A program made the position numbers and the translations under genes. DNA of 64,000 bases from assembly GCA_030770535.1 (NCBI GenBank), contig JASVEC010000005.1, positions 1,240,001-1,304,000 of the forward strand, read 5' to 3'. The notes beneath the pieces were generated by a model. It saw nothing but the letters and a program-made list of their open reading frames with translations. It did no database searches and had not been told where the DNA came from. Of the stretch, positions 21,577 to 33,510 are shown one piece after another (position 1 is the first letter of the stretch; each line of letters opens with the position of its first letter). The DNA comes from Batkoa obscura (taxonomy: Eukaryota > Entomophthoromycota > Entomophthoromycetes > Entomophthorales > Batkoaceae).

Positions 21577-23629
21577 ATGACTAATTCCCTTAAAATCAAA
21601 GTTTATTTAAGAATAAGAGGTACAAGGATAGATGACCTTAATTTTATCAATCACGATGATAGAGAGATAATCATCAAATCACCCAATGATTTAAACACCG
21701 GTGCATTAAAGTATTCTTTTGATAAAATATTTCAATACCAAAATCAACGACAAATTTATCAAGGTATTTTGAAACCATATATAAATAACATGCTTGAAGG
21801 ATATAACTTAACATTATTTACGTATGGACAAACAAGTACTGGAAAAACGTACACTTTGGGCACCTCGACTGAACATCAAGAAATTCAGAAATATGGGCTA
21901 ATTCAAAATTTTGTTATTGATTTATTACCAAAGTTAAAAGAGTATAGCATTAAAATCCAATTTTTAGAAGTCTATAATGAAAAAGTAAAAGATTTATTAT
22001 ATAATTTCAATAATCAAGATAGTATGGAGGAGGAAATATTGATAAGGCAAGACAAAAATGGCAATATTATTTGGTATAATGCTAAAGAGTTTCAATGTCA
22101 TAATTTAGAAGAAATATTGGATTGTTTGAAATTCGGGATTGAAAATCGGGCTACTGGATCCACAAATAAAAATCACATCTCTTCAAGATCGCATGCTATT
22201 TTTTCACTACAGTTGTTTAATACTACTACAAAAGTTTGCTCCAAACTCAATTTTGTAGATTTGGCAGGATCGGAAAGGGTATATTTTATATTTGAACCTC
22301 TACTTATTTAGATATTGACTATTGTTTCTTATTATTTAGATTACTAAAACTGGGGCTGTAGATCTCCAGCTAAAAGAGGGGATTTTTATTAATTCTGGAC
22401 TTTTGGCCTTAGGTAACGTTATTAATGCACTTTCTGTAAAGTCAAAAAATAAAAAACATCACATTCCATATAGAGGTATGAAATACTATTGTGCGTAGTT
22501 TTTTTTACTAATATTATTTAGACAGTAAATTAACTCGACTATTGCAAGATAGTCTAGGAGAGAAAAATATGATGATAATGGTAGCATGTATCAATAACAA
22601 CCGATTGGATTATCATGAAACACTGGTAAGTAATTGAAGCTATATTAATTGCTAATATTAATGGTGTTTATTTTAGAATACACTAAATTATGCAACAAGA
22701 GCTAAGAAGATCCAACTTAATCCTCATAAAAACAAAATCGACGATACTTACCAAGATAAGCAACTGATAGCACAACTAAAAGATGAAATAGTAAGATTAA
22801 AAGAAACAATAAACGCAAATGAAGTAAAAAATACCACCCCAGTTGAAAAAGAAGTTAGTATTATAAAAAGAGGTAATTTATATTATTCAAATATTTGTTT
22901 ATGTTAATATTAATATTAATAGACGAATCTTCAACTTATCTGATCAAAAGAATTAAGTGTTTAGAACAAGAATTAAGTCACAGTAAACAAAAATTAATAC
23001 TATTGCAGCGCGATTATGGGCAACTAATAACGTACCAAAATCAAAACTCAAATCAGTATTTACTAGAAGAAATAGAGAAATATAAGAAACTGGATCAACA
23101 GCAAAAAGAACGAATCAAGCGATTGGAATATCAATTAAAGGACAGGGATTCTACATATCACTCGTTAAATAATTCAATGGAAGAAATGGAATTAGTGAAT
23201 TTTACGAATATTAATATTTCAAGGTCAGAAATTAAAAAAGTATTAAATTTAAATCAAACTTTAAGCTATAAACTAACTCCCAAAAGCGGTAAAGCAACGC
23301 TTGATTTGGAGCTTAAATCGAATTTTTTGACTCAAAATAGCTCATCCACGAATTCAAGTCCAGAATCAAATCCACAGAAATCTCCAGTAATTACATACAA
23401 CGAAAATCTATTAAGATACCAGCATTATACCCAATTATTACAAGAACAAAGTAGTAAGAATGAAATTTATTCGCCTTCGTTTTATAGAAAAAATGGAAGC
23501 TCGAATTCTTCTTTAAAACTTAAAGAGATTGATACTTTAAAAGTACCCGCCGGCTCATTAGATCGCTATCTTTTCAACAAAAAGGAGAGGTATGCTGCCA
23601 ATTTATTGTTCCAAGCCTTTAAGATATAA
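21577..23629 (+). CDS. Kinesin motor protein, kinesin-4-like
   Basis: Five exons (21577..22278, 22340..22475, 22522..22625, 22677..22872, 22923..23629) give 614 aa. The motor domain is N-terminal (residues 5 to ~350). The P-loop is GQTSTGKT at 84-91, switch [11 protein letters not shown], and switch II DLAGSER at 228-234, so ATP hydrolysis should be intact. [19 protein letters not shown] and [18 protein letters not shown] are closest to kinesin-4 (KIF4/KIF21) sequences in my memory. A coiled coil follows (about 370-470), then a Ser/Asn-rich tail without a recognised domain. At 614 aa it is much shorter than animal KIF4 (~1200 aa). The first residues are directly in the motor fold with no N-terminal extension. 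Family assignment within kinesins is tentative. Confidence 0.9.
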
Positions 23630-25350
23630 ATGAGGAAGTAATGGTTATTGGATCTTATTTACTGATTGATGAATAGATACAACCTTATTTTTAGTACTAG
23701 TTTTATATCAATGGATCTCAAACAGGATCAATCGCAAAATAAGGGTTGATAATTTAGATTATATAATCAGCCTTTGCTAATATGTATACTAAATAAATAA
23801 ATAAATAATTTTCAAATTTTTATTGTTGTTTTTAAATACTATTATTTTAGTAGAAATTATGAAATGAGCTTGGTCTCTTATCAAAAAAATGGCTTTCAAT
23901 TAAACTAACCGTTACGTTTACACGAATAACTCTATAAAGTATAAAGTACCATATAGGTATAAAATTGGCTCGTAAATAGCCCAAGCAAGATATTGCAATG
24001 TATTATGTTTTAATAGGTATCATATACCAAGCAGTAAGAAATAAAATAATGAGAAACACTATTGTCCTTGTGTTAGGAAGTAATATGATGAGCTGATAAT
24101 GGTAGTTAAATAACCCATAGACAATGAAGTATAATTTTAGATGTATTATATTTAAAACAAATAAATTGAAATAAACATGGTTACTAAATATAATGATTTT
24201 TATTTGTCCCAATTTTAAATTCTGTTATTTTCTAGATTGTTTGTAGCAAGAGTTGGCTATTTTTTACAAGATAAATGAAGCGGATAACAGGTAATAACAA
24301 GGAAGGGAATGTAAAGATCACGATATAATAGTTTGATACAGCTTTATGATTTACATATGGGATGCGTTTTTTTGTTCAAGAATTTTACTAACAATTATTC
24401 TACTCAAATAGTGCTTGAAAAATGGAAGAAGTGATGAAATCAAAAAACACCCCTATATGAAATAGAACCTTAAAGAGATTTTTATATTTTAGCAAAATTA
24501 CAAAAATAAAAATTTTGAGCAGAATGCACTCAGTATAATAGTTCAATTGTTACAACATTGAGAACATAAATTTAAAAGGTTCTTTTATTGGAACTAAGTA
24601 TATCACAATAGTATCATATATGATTTTTAACAAAAATACTCTATCAAGGAGTAATTTATTACAATCGCACTACTGGCCCAATTTAAATGTGAATTGGGCA
24701 CTTTAGTTTTTGAACTAGCTGAATTTAAATATAGTGGTTGTTTCTACTTTTATACCTAGCAATTACAAGATTTAAATCCCCGATTCATGTTTAAATTGGT
24801 AAAGTAGTAATACTTCAAATAGAATTTATCGTTTTTTTGTTTTTGAAAGAGCAAAATTCCTGTGTAATTTATAAAATAAAAAATCATCAAATGGACTACT
24901 CGGCCAAAGAAGGCGAATGTCTTTTCCTTTCTTGTCCTTATTTGACCTTGTCGCGGCAAAGTTAAAGTTGTTGTTCCAGGCAATCCTTTATTCTATGAAT
25001 AGAGATAAAGATGAAAAATTTCTCGGATAATCCGCAAATACTAGCTTGGTGTGGTACTTGTATAAAGCTTATGGTTAAAGACAAGATTTTTAAGGATATT
25101 TTAAAGACAAAATTTAAAATAAATTATTATAAAGGTGACATAAAAGATGTCAAAAATATATTTAGAGTAAATCACCGAATTAAGCTAATAACGATTATGT
25201 TCTTCAAGAATATAGTAACATTTAATATCTTCAATAAATTTGTTATTAGTTCTACATGAACCAAAACAACCTATTTAAAAATTATTCAAAAACTTTTTCA
25301 ATATTTTTATATTAAATCTCCTAATAATTCAATATTCCTTATAGCTAAAA
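23630..25350. other. Intergenic, AT-rich, one inverted-repeat element
   Basis: About 1.7 kb. Contains 105-bp family copy 6 at 24355. A patch at about 24890..25080 is less AT-rich than its surroundings, but its open frames (24756..24983 minus, 25011..25259 plus) match nothing I know. The end is the presumed syntaxin promoter. Confidence 0.45.
24355..24458 (+). mobile_element. 105-bp inverted-repeat element, copy 6
   Basis: ATATGGGATGCGTTTTTTTG at the left and AAAAAACACCCCTATAT at the right, with the shared ACTCAAATAGTGCTTGAAAA core. Confidence 0.83.
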
Positions 25351-26285
25351 ATGGGGCGAGACAGATTAGCAGAAGCAATGGCAGCTACCAAAAATAATTC
25401 TAATAATTTAGAAATGACTAATATTTATCAAACTTCCCTTTCATTCGTATCAGAAGATAATTCCTCTTATTTATTAGATATTTCAAAAATCAAAGGTGAT
25501 ATTAAAGATTTTAAATCCATGATAGTAAAAATAAGTGTCTTAAATGAGCAAGCCTTAAATGTAATATCATATCAATATCAGAAAGCACACAGTGATAAAA
25601 CAGACCAATTGACATCTGAAGCCCATGTTTTAATACAATCAATAAAAGCCTGTTTACAGCATTTAATTGACACCAAGTTAACTGATCCTTCTGAAGATAA
25701 TGTTCGTAAAACCCAATACAGTACCTTAAAGAAACAATTTATGGATAGTATTACTAGTTATCAAAAAGTCGAACAAAAGCATCGTCAGCAAGTAAAAATA
25801 AGGATGGAAAGACAATATCGTATTGTACGTCCAGAGGCAACTGAAGAAGAAATTAAAGAAGCAATTGACGGAGATAACAATGAATCGGTATTTACACAAT
25901 CGGTATTACAATCAGCACGCGGGGGAGAAGCCAAAAGAGCGCTAAAAGAAGTACAAGATAGGCGTATGGATATTCAAAAAATTGTTAAAAGTATTGAAGA
26001 GTTAAATAGTTTGTATCACGAAATGCAATATATGGTTGAAAAGCAAGAGGTATTGGTTGAAAGGATAGAAGCTCATACTGTAGAAGCTAATGAAAATCTG
26101 GTTGAAGTTAATGAACAGCTTGTACAAGCAACTCAATTGGCTAAAAGCTCAAGAAAGGTAATTGATATTTTTTTTGTTTTGCAATAACTTATTTTTGTTA
26201 GAAAAAATATATACTTGCTGCGATTATTATTGTAGTCATAATTATTATAATCATAGCCGTACTTAAAAGCATTGGTATAATTTAA
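25351..26285 (+). CDS. Plasma-membrane type syntaxin (Qa-SNARE, Sso1-like)
   Basis: Two exons (25351..26157, 26202..26285) give 296 aa. Syntaxins of this class pair with SNAP-25 and synaptobrevin homologs to fuse secretory vesicles with the plasma membrane. An Habc bundle spans roughly residues 35-155 (IKDFKSMIVKISVLNEQAL onward). The SNARE motif lies at about 205-265 with the zero-layer glutamine in MVEKQEVLVERIE. The motif RQYRIVRPEATEEEI before it is a hallmark of syntaxin/Sso proteins. The second exon encodes only KKYILAAIIIVVI and the rest of the single C-terminal membrane anchor. Retaining the 44-nt intron would replace the anchor by about ten other residues and a stop. Confidence 0.95.
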
Positions 26286-26903
26286 GGACAAACAAGAGTT
26301 CAAGGATTATAATTCCATATTTAAATATACTCCCGCATCAACCATTTTTCACTTATTTTATCAACATCACTAGATGTCGAAATATGAGTTTCAAAGCAAG
26401 TTATTAAATTTCTACTTATTATAAAGCCTAGTAGTTTTCAGTAGTGACATTTTATTTTGAATTTTAGTTTTTACTCCCTAATATTCAATTCTCTTAATGT
26501 AAGCTAAAAAAAGTAGAAAAGTGATCAATTCACATCTATCAGCTTTTTTTTAAATTGATGCAGTATTAGGGATGTTTTTTTTGATTTCATTATTTTTTCC
26601 ATTTTTTAAGCACTATTTGAGCGGAAAGATTGTTAGTAAAATTTTTAAAAAAATACATCTTCCATACCTTTATAAATTATAACTATTTTTAATCTAAATT
26701 AAATTCTTAAAATTCATTATGTGCTTGCACTCTACTTATTTAAATTTATAAAATAATTTTTTAGAATAAAGTGAATAAAACTTTGATGTAATAAACTTAT
26801 AATATAATAAATTAAATTTTGGTAAACAACAATCTAACATTTGGTGATGAAGAAGCTTTATTGAAATAAAAAATTAAAAAAGTAAAAATAATAATGGAAC
26901 AAT
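26286..26903. other. Intergenic between syntaxin and NOT4 3' ends
   Basis: Convergent gene ends. Holds 105-bp family copy 7. No other feature seen. Confidence 0.5.
26564..26666 (-). mobile_element. 105-bp inverted-repeat element, copy 7
   Basis: Reverse orientation, worn ends (TATTAGGGATG... and ...ATACATCTTCCATA) but a good core CACTATTTGAGCGGAAAGAT. Confidence 0.78.
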
Positions 26904-29900
26904 TTAAAATATCTCAATCATTAAAATATTTTGAAAAGTAGAAGCAATAGCTTCATACACAGCTAGTATCTTTAACGCATCAATTCGAAACATTTTAACA
27001 TCTTTTCTAAATTTGTTGTTCTTTAACAATAATTCCGATTTAGAAGCATCCACCTCGAAATATTGGTATATAGCTTCCTCCTCCTCTTTCTTTAAAAGTA
27101 ACACCATTAATTTATCGCTTTTATTTTGTAAGCTATCCTTCTTTTTTTCGGGTACTGTAGGAGTTAGTAAATTATTCAATGATTTATCCGTGCTAATAAG
27201 AGTATTTAGTGAAGTAGATAAATAGTCATAAGTAGATCCTAGTCCATTATAAATCACTTCTAATTGCTCATTAGTTAATGGAGTTTCTAGAGTGGTTAAA
27301 GTTGGTTTGAAATTCATCTCAAATAGAGGGTTGCTTGTGAATTTGAATTTTTTTTGTCCACTTTCTTCTTTAGATTTAATATCTGGATTAATTACTATCT
27401 TTTCTTCGTTACTGACTATTTTTGATTCATCTTTATTTAAAGCTTCTACTGATTCGTTCTCTCTAAGAAGAATAGTTTTTTCGGTAGCTTTATTTTTTAC
27501 TCCAGTTTTCATAGATTCGCGGTGCTCCAAGACTTTATCAGCAAAGGTAGCCTTCTTTTTTAGATCTTTAGCTGAGTCCTAAATTCAATTATTAAATAAG
27601 TTCGAATAAGGCATTGTAAATTACTAGACTAGTTTCCATGGTTGTTTTATCCTGAATAAGATTATCAAGGGTTGATTCTATCTCAGTTTTGCCACCATTT
27701 ACTCTTTCATTATCTACTTAAAGGTAAGTTAATACATCTTATCGATACTAATTACTAACCTAAATGCTAAGGAAATCTAGCTTACCTGATCTAACTTCAT
27801 TCTGGTTGTCTATGCTATTGTTTACTTGAGCCAAATTTGTAAGTTCGGTTATTTGATTAATAGATAGCATAATTCGATCATTTGATGGGATTGTAAAATT
27901 GTACCTATCGAAGTTAATTTGAGGCATTAGTCTTTCTTTTACCACTTTTTTCAAAATCGTAATAATCTCCAAAGGTGAGCTAAAAGGAGTCTGTTTATAA
28001 TGCGGGATAGATCCTACTACTTCTGCCAAAATAAAATCTTGAACTGGCATTCCAGCGGGTATTTGTGATTTGCTACTGATAAATAATAAATCTTCAATAA
28101 ATCTTATTTTTTTATCTTCTAATTGTAAATCTGCAGTTTTATTAATTGCGTTAGTTTTTAATGTTACACTATCAAGTTGATTTTCAATATTTAAATTTGA
28201 TTCCTTATTTTGTACATAATTTTTATCAATATTTGTAGAAAGTTCTATAATAATTAAAACATTGAAAAAAAATGTATATTTTTAAATACCTTCTTTTTTA
28301 ATATTAGCTACCTTACTTTCTTGAGACTCTGAGTTATCTAAATCTACAATATCTTCCTCTCCTTCTGGCCCCTCCCCTGATAAACGTGGGCTTTGATTGT
28401 GAGGACCATAGTTGTGCATTTGATTTGGATTCATATACATATTATTTAAGGATGGGTATTGGATATGCCCATTAAAAGGATGATTTGGCATATGGTTCAT
28501 AGGAGGCAACTGGGGTGGAATCGGAATAACATTGGGCCTTGGAAGCGGATAGGCCATAGGGCCATGATAAGCAGGTCGCGGTATGTAACCATGTGGCATG
28601 CCTTGGTTTGGAGGAACCATGGGGTAGTATGGACGTTGAAGTGGAGGATGCATAGGTATATTGCTTGGGTGTAGACCTGAAATTTCATTTCCCTGAGGTA
28701 ATTTATACTCAGGACGATGAGCTATATGTTCAAAAGATTTAACATTTTGATCAACAGGTACATTTTGATTATAATTGTATCTGTTTTGATACTCAATGCT
28801 ATTCATTACTCCTTGGTTATGAGGTCCCATCATATTTTGATGCTGATTTTTGTTGTCCATGCTTATGTAATTATTTGGTAGCATATGAACTGGATTATTA
28901 CTGTTTCCTGGATGCATATACCTAAAATTTTGGCTATGATTAGGGGGTAAAGGTTGCTCGGTTTCTATGCTATTGCTATTTATATTTTGGTATTGCTCCA
29001 AATTTATATTATTACTAACCTGTTCCCGATTTTGGTTCTTTCCTTCTACTTCTTCATCACCATTTGTGTATTGATGTTCTGGTATTTGAGGCATTGGAGT
29101 AGCTATTTGGAATAGCTCATCGAGAGATATCTCTTCCCTCCCATTAACCAAACCAACTTCAAGATTGGGCTGAACTTCAAACATATGGGATTGATCATAA
29201 GATGGGTTTGGACTATCAATTATTCTTTCAACAAATTTTATCGAAGCAATAACTTTAGCCTGTTCTTTGGCATAGTTTGTGTTATTTTGTGATATTATTA
29301 TATCTTGGTTTAGATCAATGTTTTTAACATTAAGGCTCTCAGGTGTATTTATATGCCTATAATCTAATTGATCTATGCCTCTCTCTAAGATTGGATTTAT
29401 ATCATCCATATTGTTGTCATCCTTAAAATAATGTATTGCACATCTTCTTGGGAAATCTATTCTTCTAATATCATCTATTTTTAATGTACTAAAACTAGAA
29501 CGTGGAGATGGACCTCGGTTGAATTCCGGGCGTTGAATAGTTGTCGTATCCTTTAATCCTATTAATGACTCAACATTTTTCTCGCCTTCAGCTTCTTCAA
29601 CCACTTCTAAAGTCTTATTATCCCCAGCAGGCATTTCCTTTATAGAATCCTCTGATGAAACTCCTTCTTCAACATCTTTGGTCTCTAAGCGAGCCGTTAT
29701 CTCTACATCAGCTACTTTCTCAATATCAATTAAAGACACAGAGGATGCTTTATTCTCTTCGATAGTGGGATCAGTAGCTTTATTTGATGATGGTTGTATA
29801 TTTTCATTATTATATGATAGAGGTTCACTATCGCCATCTTCATGCGAACCAGAAACTGGATTGGATTCGTTAATTGTTTCATCTTCACTTTCAAAACGCT

Positions 29901-31153
29901 CATCTTCAGAGTCGTTTGATGGAATTGTCTCAGGTCTGGAGGTTGTGGGCCTAGGTGTTGCTGGAGCTTTAGCAACTTTCTTAGCAAGCGGAACAACTTT
30001 TGGTTTTGTTGTTGTAGCGGCTCGTAAATCCGGAAACTCATTGCTTTGAGAAAGCACTGACTTGCTATCATTTTCATGTGAACTAAAGGCCGTCCCTTTT
30101 GCCCAACCCACAGATTTTGGTAACATTGATCCTAAAAATAGTTAGTTTCATAGATAAGCAACAAAGAATATTAGTACCAGTAGACTTTGCTTTAGTCTGC
30201 GGAATAGATACTATTGACAAAGTACCAGCTTTCTGTTTTCCGGTTGTATTTTTTATGGTTGAATGTTTTATTTTACTAAAATAATAAATATTAAAAAATA
30301 ATAACTATTATTTGAATTACCTTTGAGTTGAGTGTGCATTTGTGCCAACTTCTTCAGGCAATTGTTTATCATGTAAATAAAGACATCCACTGTTTGGACA
30401 AGGTATTTTTCTCAAGTAAAATTTACAATATTTTGTAGTACCAAATGAGGCTCTAAAATTTAAATTAGGTAAAATAAAATAATCTCATAATATTACTTTG
30501 TTATTCCTCCAAATATGGGATGATTATGGATTTCTCGAATTGCATTTTCAGCTTCAGCTTTAGTAGAGTAAGTTATATATAAACTTCCGTTTTTATCTGT
30601 TTCAGGTTTCTTATTAGCAAATACAAGCTTTGTAATTTTTCCGTAACGTCCAAAACATTCATGTTTTTTTAAGCTCTAATGATATTAATAAGCTACCGAC
30701 AAATTTTTAAAACTTACTTCAATATTTGCATATTTTTCTGGAAGCCCTTGTATATATACTAAATTATACTGCGTTATCCTAGCATTTCTCATAAATTTTT
30801 TGTCATCATCATCCAAACCAAGCTCCTTCCTTTTTTTAGCTTCGTATTTTGCTATTCTATTAAATGTTTAAATTTGCTTTTCCAAAATTTAATTATTTTA
30901 CTTCTCTTCCGAAATAGGCTCGTAAGTTATATATTCTTTTTTATATTCCCTACGACATGCAGGGCATGGCTCGTTTTTAGCCACTAAGCGATCATAGCAG
31001 AAGTAACAGATCTTTTTGGATTAATTTAAAAGAATCAAAAATAATTAATAATACCTTAAAGCTGCATAGACAAGGTTTGAAATTTGAATCTTTAATGTCT
31101 ATTTCTTCATAACAAATTGGACATTCATCAAAAAACTCATCATCAGAATCCAT
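26904..31153 (-). CDS. NOT4: CCR4-NOT subunit NOT4, E3 ubiquitin ligase
   Basis: Ten exons (31055..31153, 30902..31011, 30718..30856, 30497..30675, 30321..30452, 30178..30275, 28290..30131, 27786..28244, 27625..27716, 26904..27578) give 1274 aa. NOT4 ubiquitinates stalled nascent chains and ribosomal proteins and links to mRNA decay. The C4C4 RING uses C11, C14, C28, C30, C35, C38, C49 and C52. A coiled linker and an RRM (ITQYNLVYIQGLPEKYA to about residue 200) follow, then a C3H1 finger beginning TTKYCKFYLRKIPCPNSGC. The large seventh exon codes a disordered acidic and then Pro/Met/His/Asn-rich region, and the C-terminal ~400 residues are predicted partly helical. Yeast Not4 is 587 aa and human CNOT4 ~575-640, so this one is about twice as long. 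The N-terminal half is certain; the last three exons rest on frame and splice signals. Confidence 0.9.
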
Positions 31154-31983
31154 TTTATTAATGTTATTGAACTAGTGCTATACTTTTATTAACTTCTATA
31201 TACTATTGTAATAAAAAAGAATGGTTTCAAATTGAGTTGACTTTAATTAAATGATATTATTGGCTTATACAATTTTTAATAGGCAACAGTTACTAATTGG
31301 TTTGCCCAATCAGTCTGTTTCCCTGCTTATTCCTAATTTACTTAGCATTAAACTCTTTTTATTTCATAATCATTGATGAAAAACCTTGAAAAATCAGTAA
31401 GAACAATTGTCAATTTTTTTATTTGGGCAATATTTGAATGTAAATTATAGGCAGAGCCAGTAATCCTATTAATAAGATACATGCTTGAGTGGCATATTAT
31501 CAAACATTGACTACAAACAAATGAGTAGTATTTGAACTCTAAAAATTAATTTTATGTTAAATTTCAAAGGTTCTTTGGAGTATAGTAGTAAGGGTTTAAT
31601 AGCTCCTAAACTTAAAGGTTTTTGACTTGAATGTAATGTTTCAATAATGAACAGGTAGTAGACTTAGCATTTATTTCAGTGTCATTTATAAGACTATTTA
31701 ATTATAATATATACATTGAAAAGCAAGAAGAATGAAGTTCATTACTCTAAAATAAAAATATATAAAGCTAGATTATAACTTTTACAGTTTGTATACTATT
31801 CTAACTAAAATGCTATTAATATCAAATATGGTTGTATTAAATACTACATTAATGTTTTGTAAATTAAGACAAAAAAGGAGAATAAACTGATAAAGAAGTA
31901 ATTTGATCAGTTGGGGCAAAAAAACCAAACACTAATTTTAATAAAATATTTAGTAATAGTAAGAGGGTAGACAGTTAAAAAGC
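31154..31983. other. Intergenic, AT-rich
   Basis: About 830 bp upstream of NOT4 and downstream of the AKTIP-like gene. No element recognised. Confidence 0.45.
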
Positions 31984-32880
31984 TTAATCAAACAACTTGT
32001 TGATGTTAGTTGAAACTGATTTTTTGATATTACTAATGACATTGTCCAAAGATGAAGTTTGCTTTAGACTATTACTAGTTCCATGTATAATTTTGGATCC
32101 CGTTGGCCCTAAAAATTGCGGATATAACTCTTCAAACTTATTGTTAGTCAATGGGATAAAATTTATTGGATTATCTTCTTCTGGATTCTCAAAGGCTACC
32201 TGCTCAGATTGTGATAATCTACTACATTGTTGTGATAACCGGGCAAATAAATGTGGCTCATTGTTATAAAGTTGATAAGCTTGCTTATTGAAAGTTGCTT
32301 CTTCGGTTATATTATTAAGTACAGCTACCTTAAAACATGATTTTATAAATTTCAAAATATCAATTATATGGTCATATCTAGGAGTCCATGATGGAAATTT
32401 AAATTCAAGATTAAGCTGGCCATTTTTGTCTACTAAAGGGTGAAAAACATCAGTCAAAAAGGTAACGCTTGGGGAGCTGTTTGGGTAAGAAATGGGTATA
32501 TCTATACGAAATTTTAAAACCGCGCCTTTATAATAGCCTTTATGGATAAATAATACGCCATACCAAACATTTATATTCTCAGGCAATGGTATTACATAAA
32601 CGCCATTGGGGCATTGATTATGGTTACGTAAATTGGCAAATTCTATCATAATTTCATACCTTTTAAAATAGTGAGAATAATGATCTTTTTCAATATTATC
32701 TTTTTCTACTTCTTGTTCTTTATTATTTTGTAAATTACTTTCCTTTAGGGCCTTTTTTCTAAGATCTTCAACCGAGTTAAATTTTCTTAATGAATTATCA
32801 TCTTCCTCCCCTTGCGGTAAAAATGGCTTTTTTGGTGCTAACTGAGTGCTTCTACGGTTTAAGGAACGTTCTTTAAACAT
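31984..32880 (-). CDS. AKTIP/FTS-like inactive ubiquitin-conjugating enzyme variant
   Basis: A single exon encodes 298 aa. AKTIP (FTS) is the UEV subunit of the FTS-Hook-FHIP complex that links early endosomes to dynein. Residues 1-70 are charged and disordered. The UBC fold runs from about 72 to 225: NGVYVIPLPENINVWYGVLF, IPISYPNSSPSVTFLTDVFH and HPLVDKNGQLNLEF. At the place of the catalytic cysteine (G-x-x-C) stands N157, so it cannot form a ubiquitin thioester. FHPLVD followed by G-x-L is specific to the AKTIP group. The tail has the INFIPLTN segment typical of the family and no membrane anchor. Start chosen as the first ATG of the frame. Confidence 0.87.
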   Translation of the reverse strand: MFKERSLNRRSTQLAPKKPFLPQGEEDDNSLRKFNSVEDLRKKALKESNLQNNKEQEVEKDNIEKDHYSHYFKRYEIMIEFANLRNHNQCPNGVYVIPLPENINVWYGVLFIHKGYYKGAVLKFRIDIPISYPNSSPSVTFLTDVFHPLVDKNGQLNLEFKFPSWTPRYDHIIDILKFIKSCFKVAVLNNITEEATFNKQAYQLYNNEPHLFARLSQQCSRLSQSEQVAFENPEEDNPINFIPLTNNKFEELYPQFLGPTGSKIIHGTSNSLKQTSSLDNVISNIKKSVSTNINKLFD

Positions 32881-33510
32881 TGAAATTAAGAAATAAAATT
32901 TGGAGACATTTGATTTCAGCTAAAAATGCATAAATTTAAATTAAGAAAACTCAAAAATCAGAATTGAATAAAAATAGATAAATAACGTTTGTGATATTTT
33001 AAAATATCATAATATCATTATTTTATTTTCTAAAAGCACATTTAGCTTTATTATACTCATTTATTTCTAAAGAGACAATATTTATTGCCCATATCCTAAC
33101 TTTTTAAAGCACAATATCTTATATTATTTGTACATTTTATCTCTTGACCATTTAATCATGGGCATCATAGCAACTCAAAGTAGATTAAATAATTAATATA
33201 GCATTAACGATAATATGCTTTTTTTCACTGTTAGTTTCTTTTAGATGATATTAATATAAGGTAATAGAAGGACAACTAACGATATAGAACTCGGTGCCTA
33301 GAAAGTGCATTGGTGATCAACTAAATGGTTGGTTTGACCTAAAAAATATGAAAGTTAAAACGTGTGAGGGGTATAGCCAATTGGAAGAAATCTAAGCCAC
33401 TTTCGCTAGAAGTTACAGTTAAATATAAAAAGTGTGTAATGATAAAACAAAGATATAGATTATAGATTTCATTTTATTTTATTTAAAAAATAATACAAAT
33501 AGAAAAAAAT
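32881..33510. other. Divergent intergenic region
   Basis: Between the starts of the AKTIP-like gene and the first MFS transporter. AT-rich; both promoters lie here. Nothing else recognised. Confidence 0.45.

Noticed and set aside
24890-25260. Less AT-rich patch that might be a gene fragment
   Set aside because: Frames on both strands are short and match nothing; no tRNA fold could be made either.
29678-30077. Open frames antisense or shifted within NOT4 exon 7
   Set aside because: They are shadows of the low-complexity coding exon and have no family motifs.
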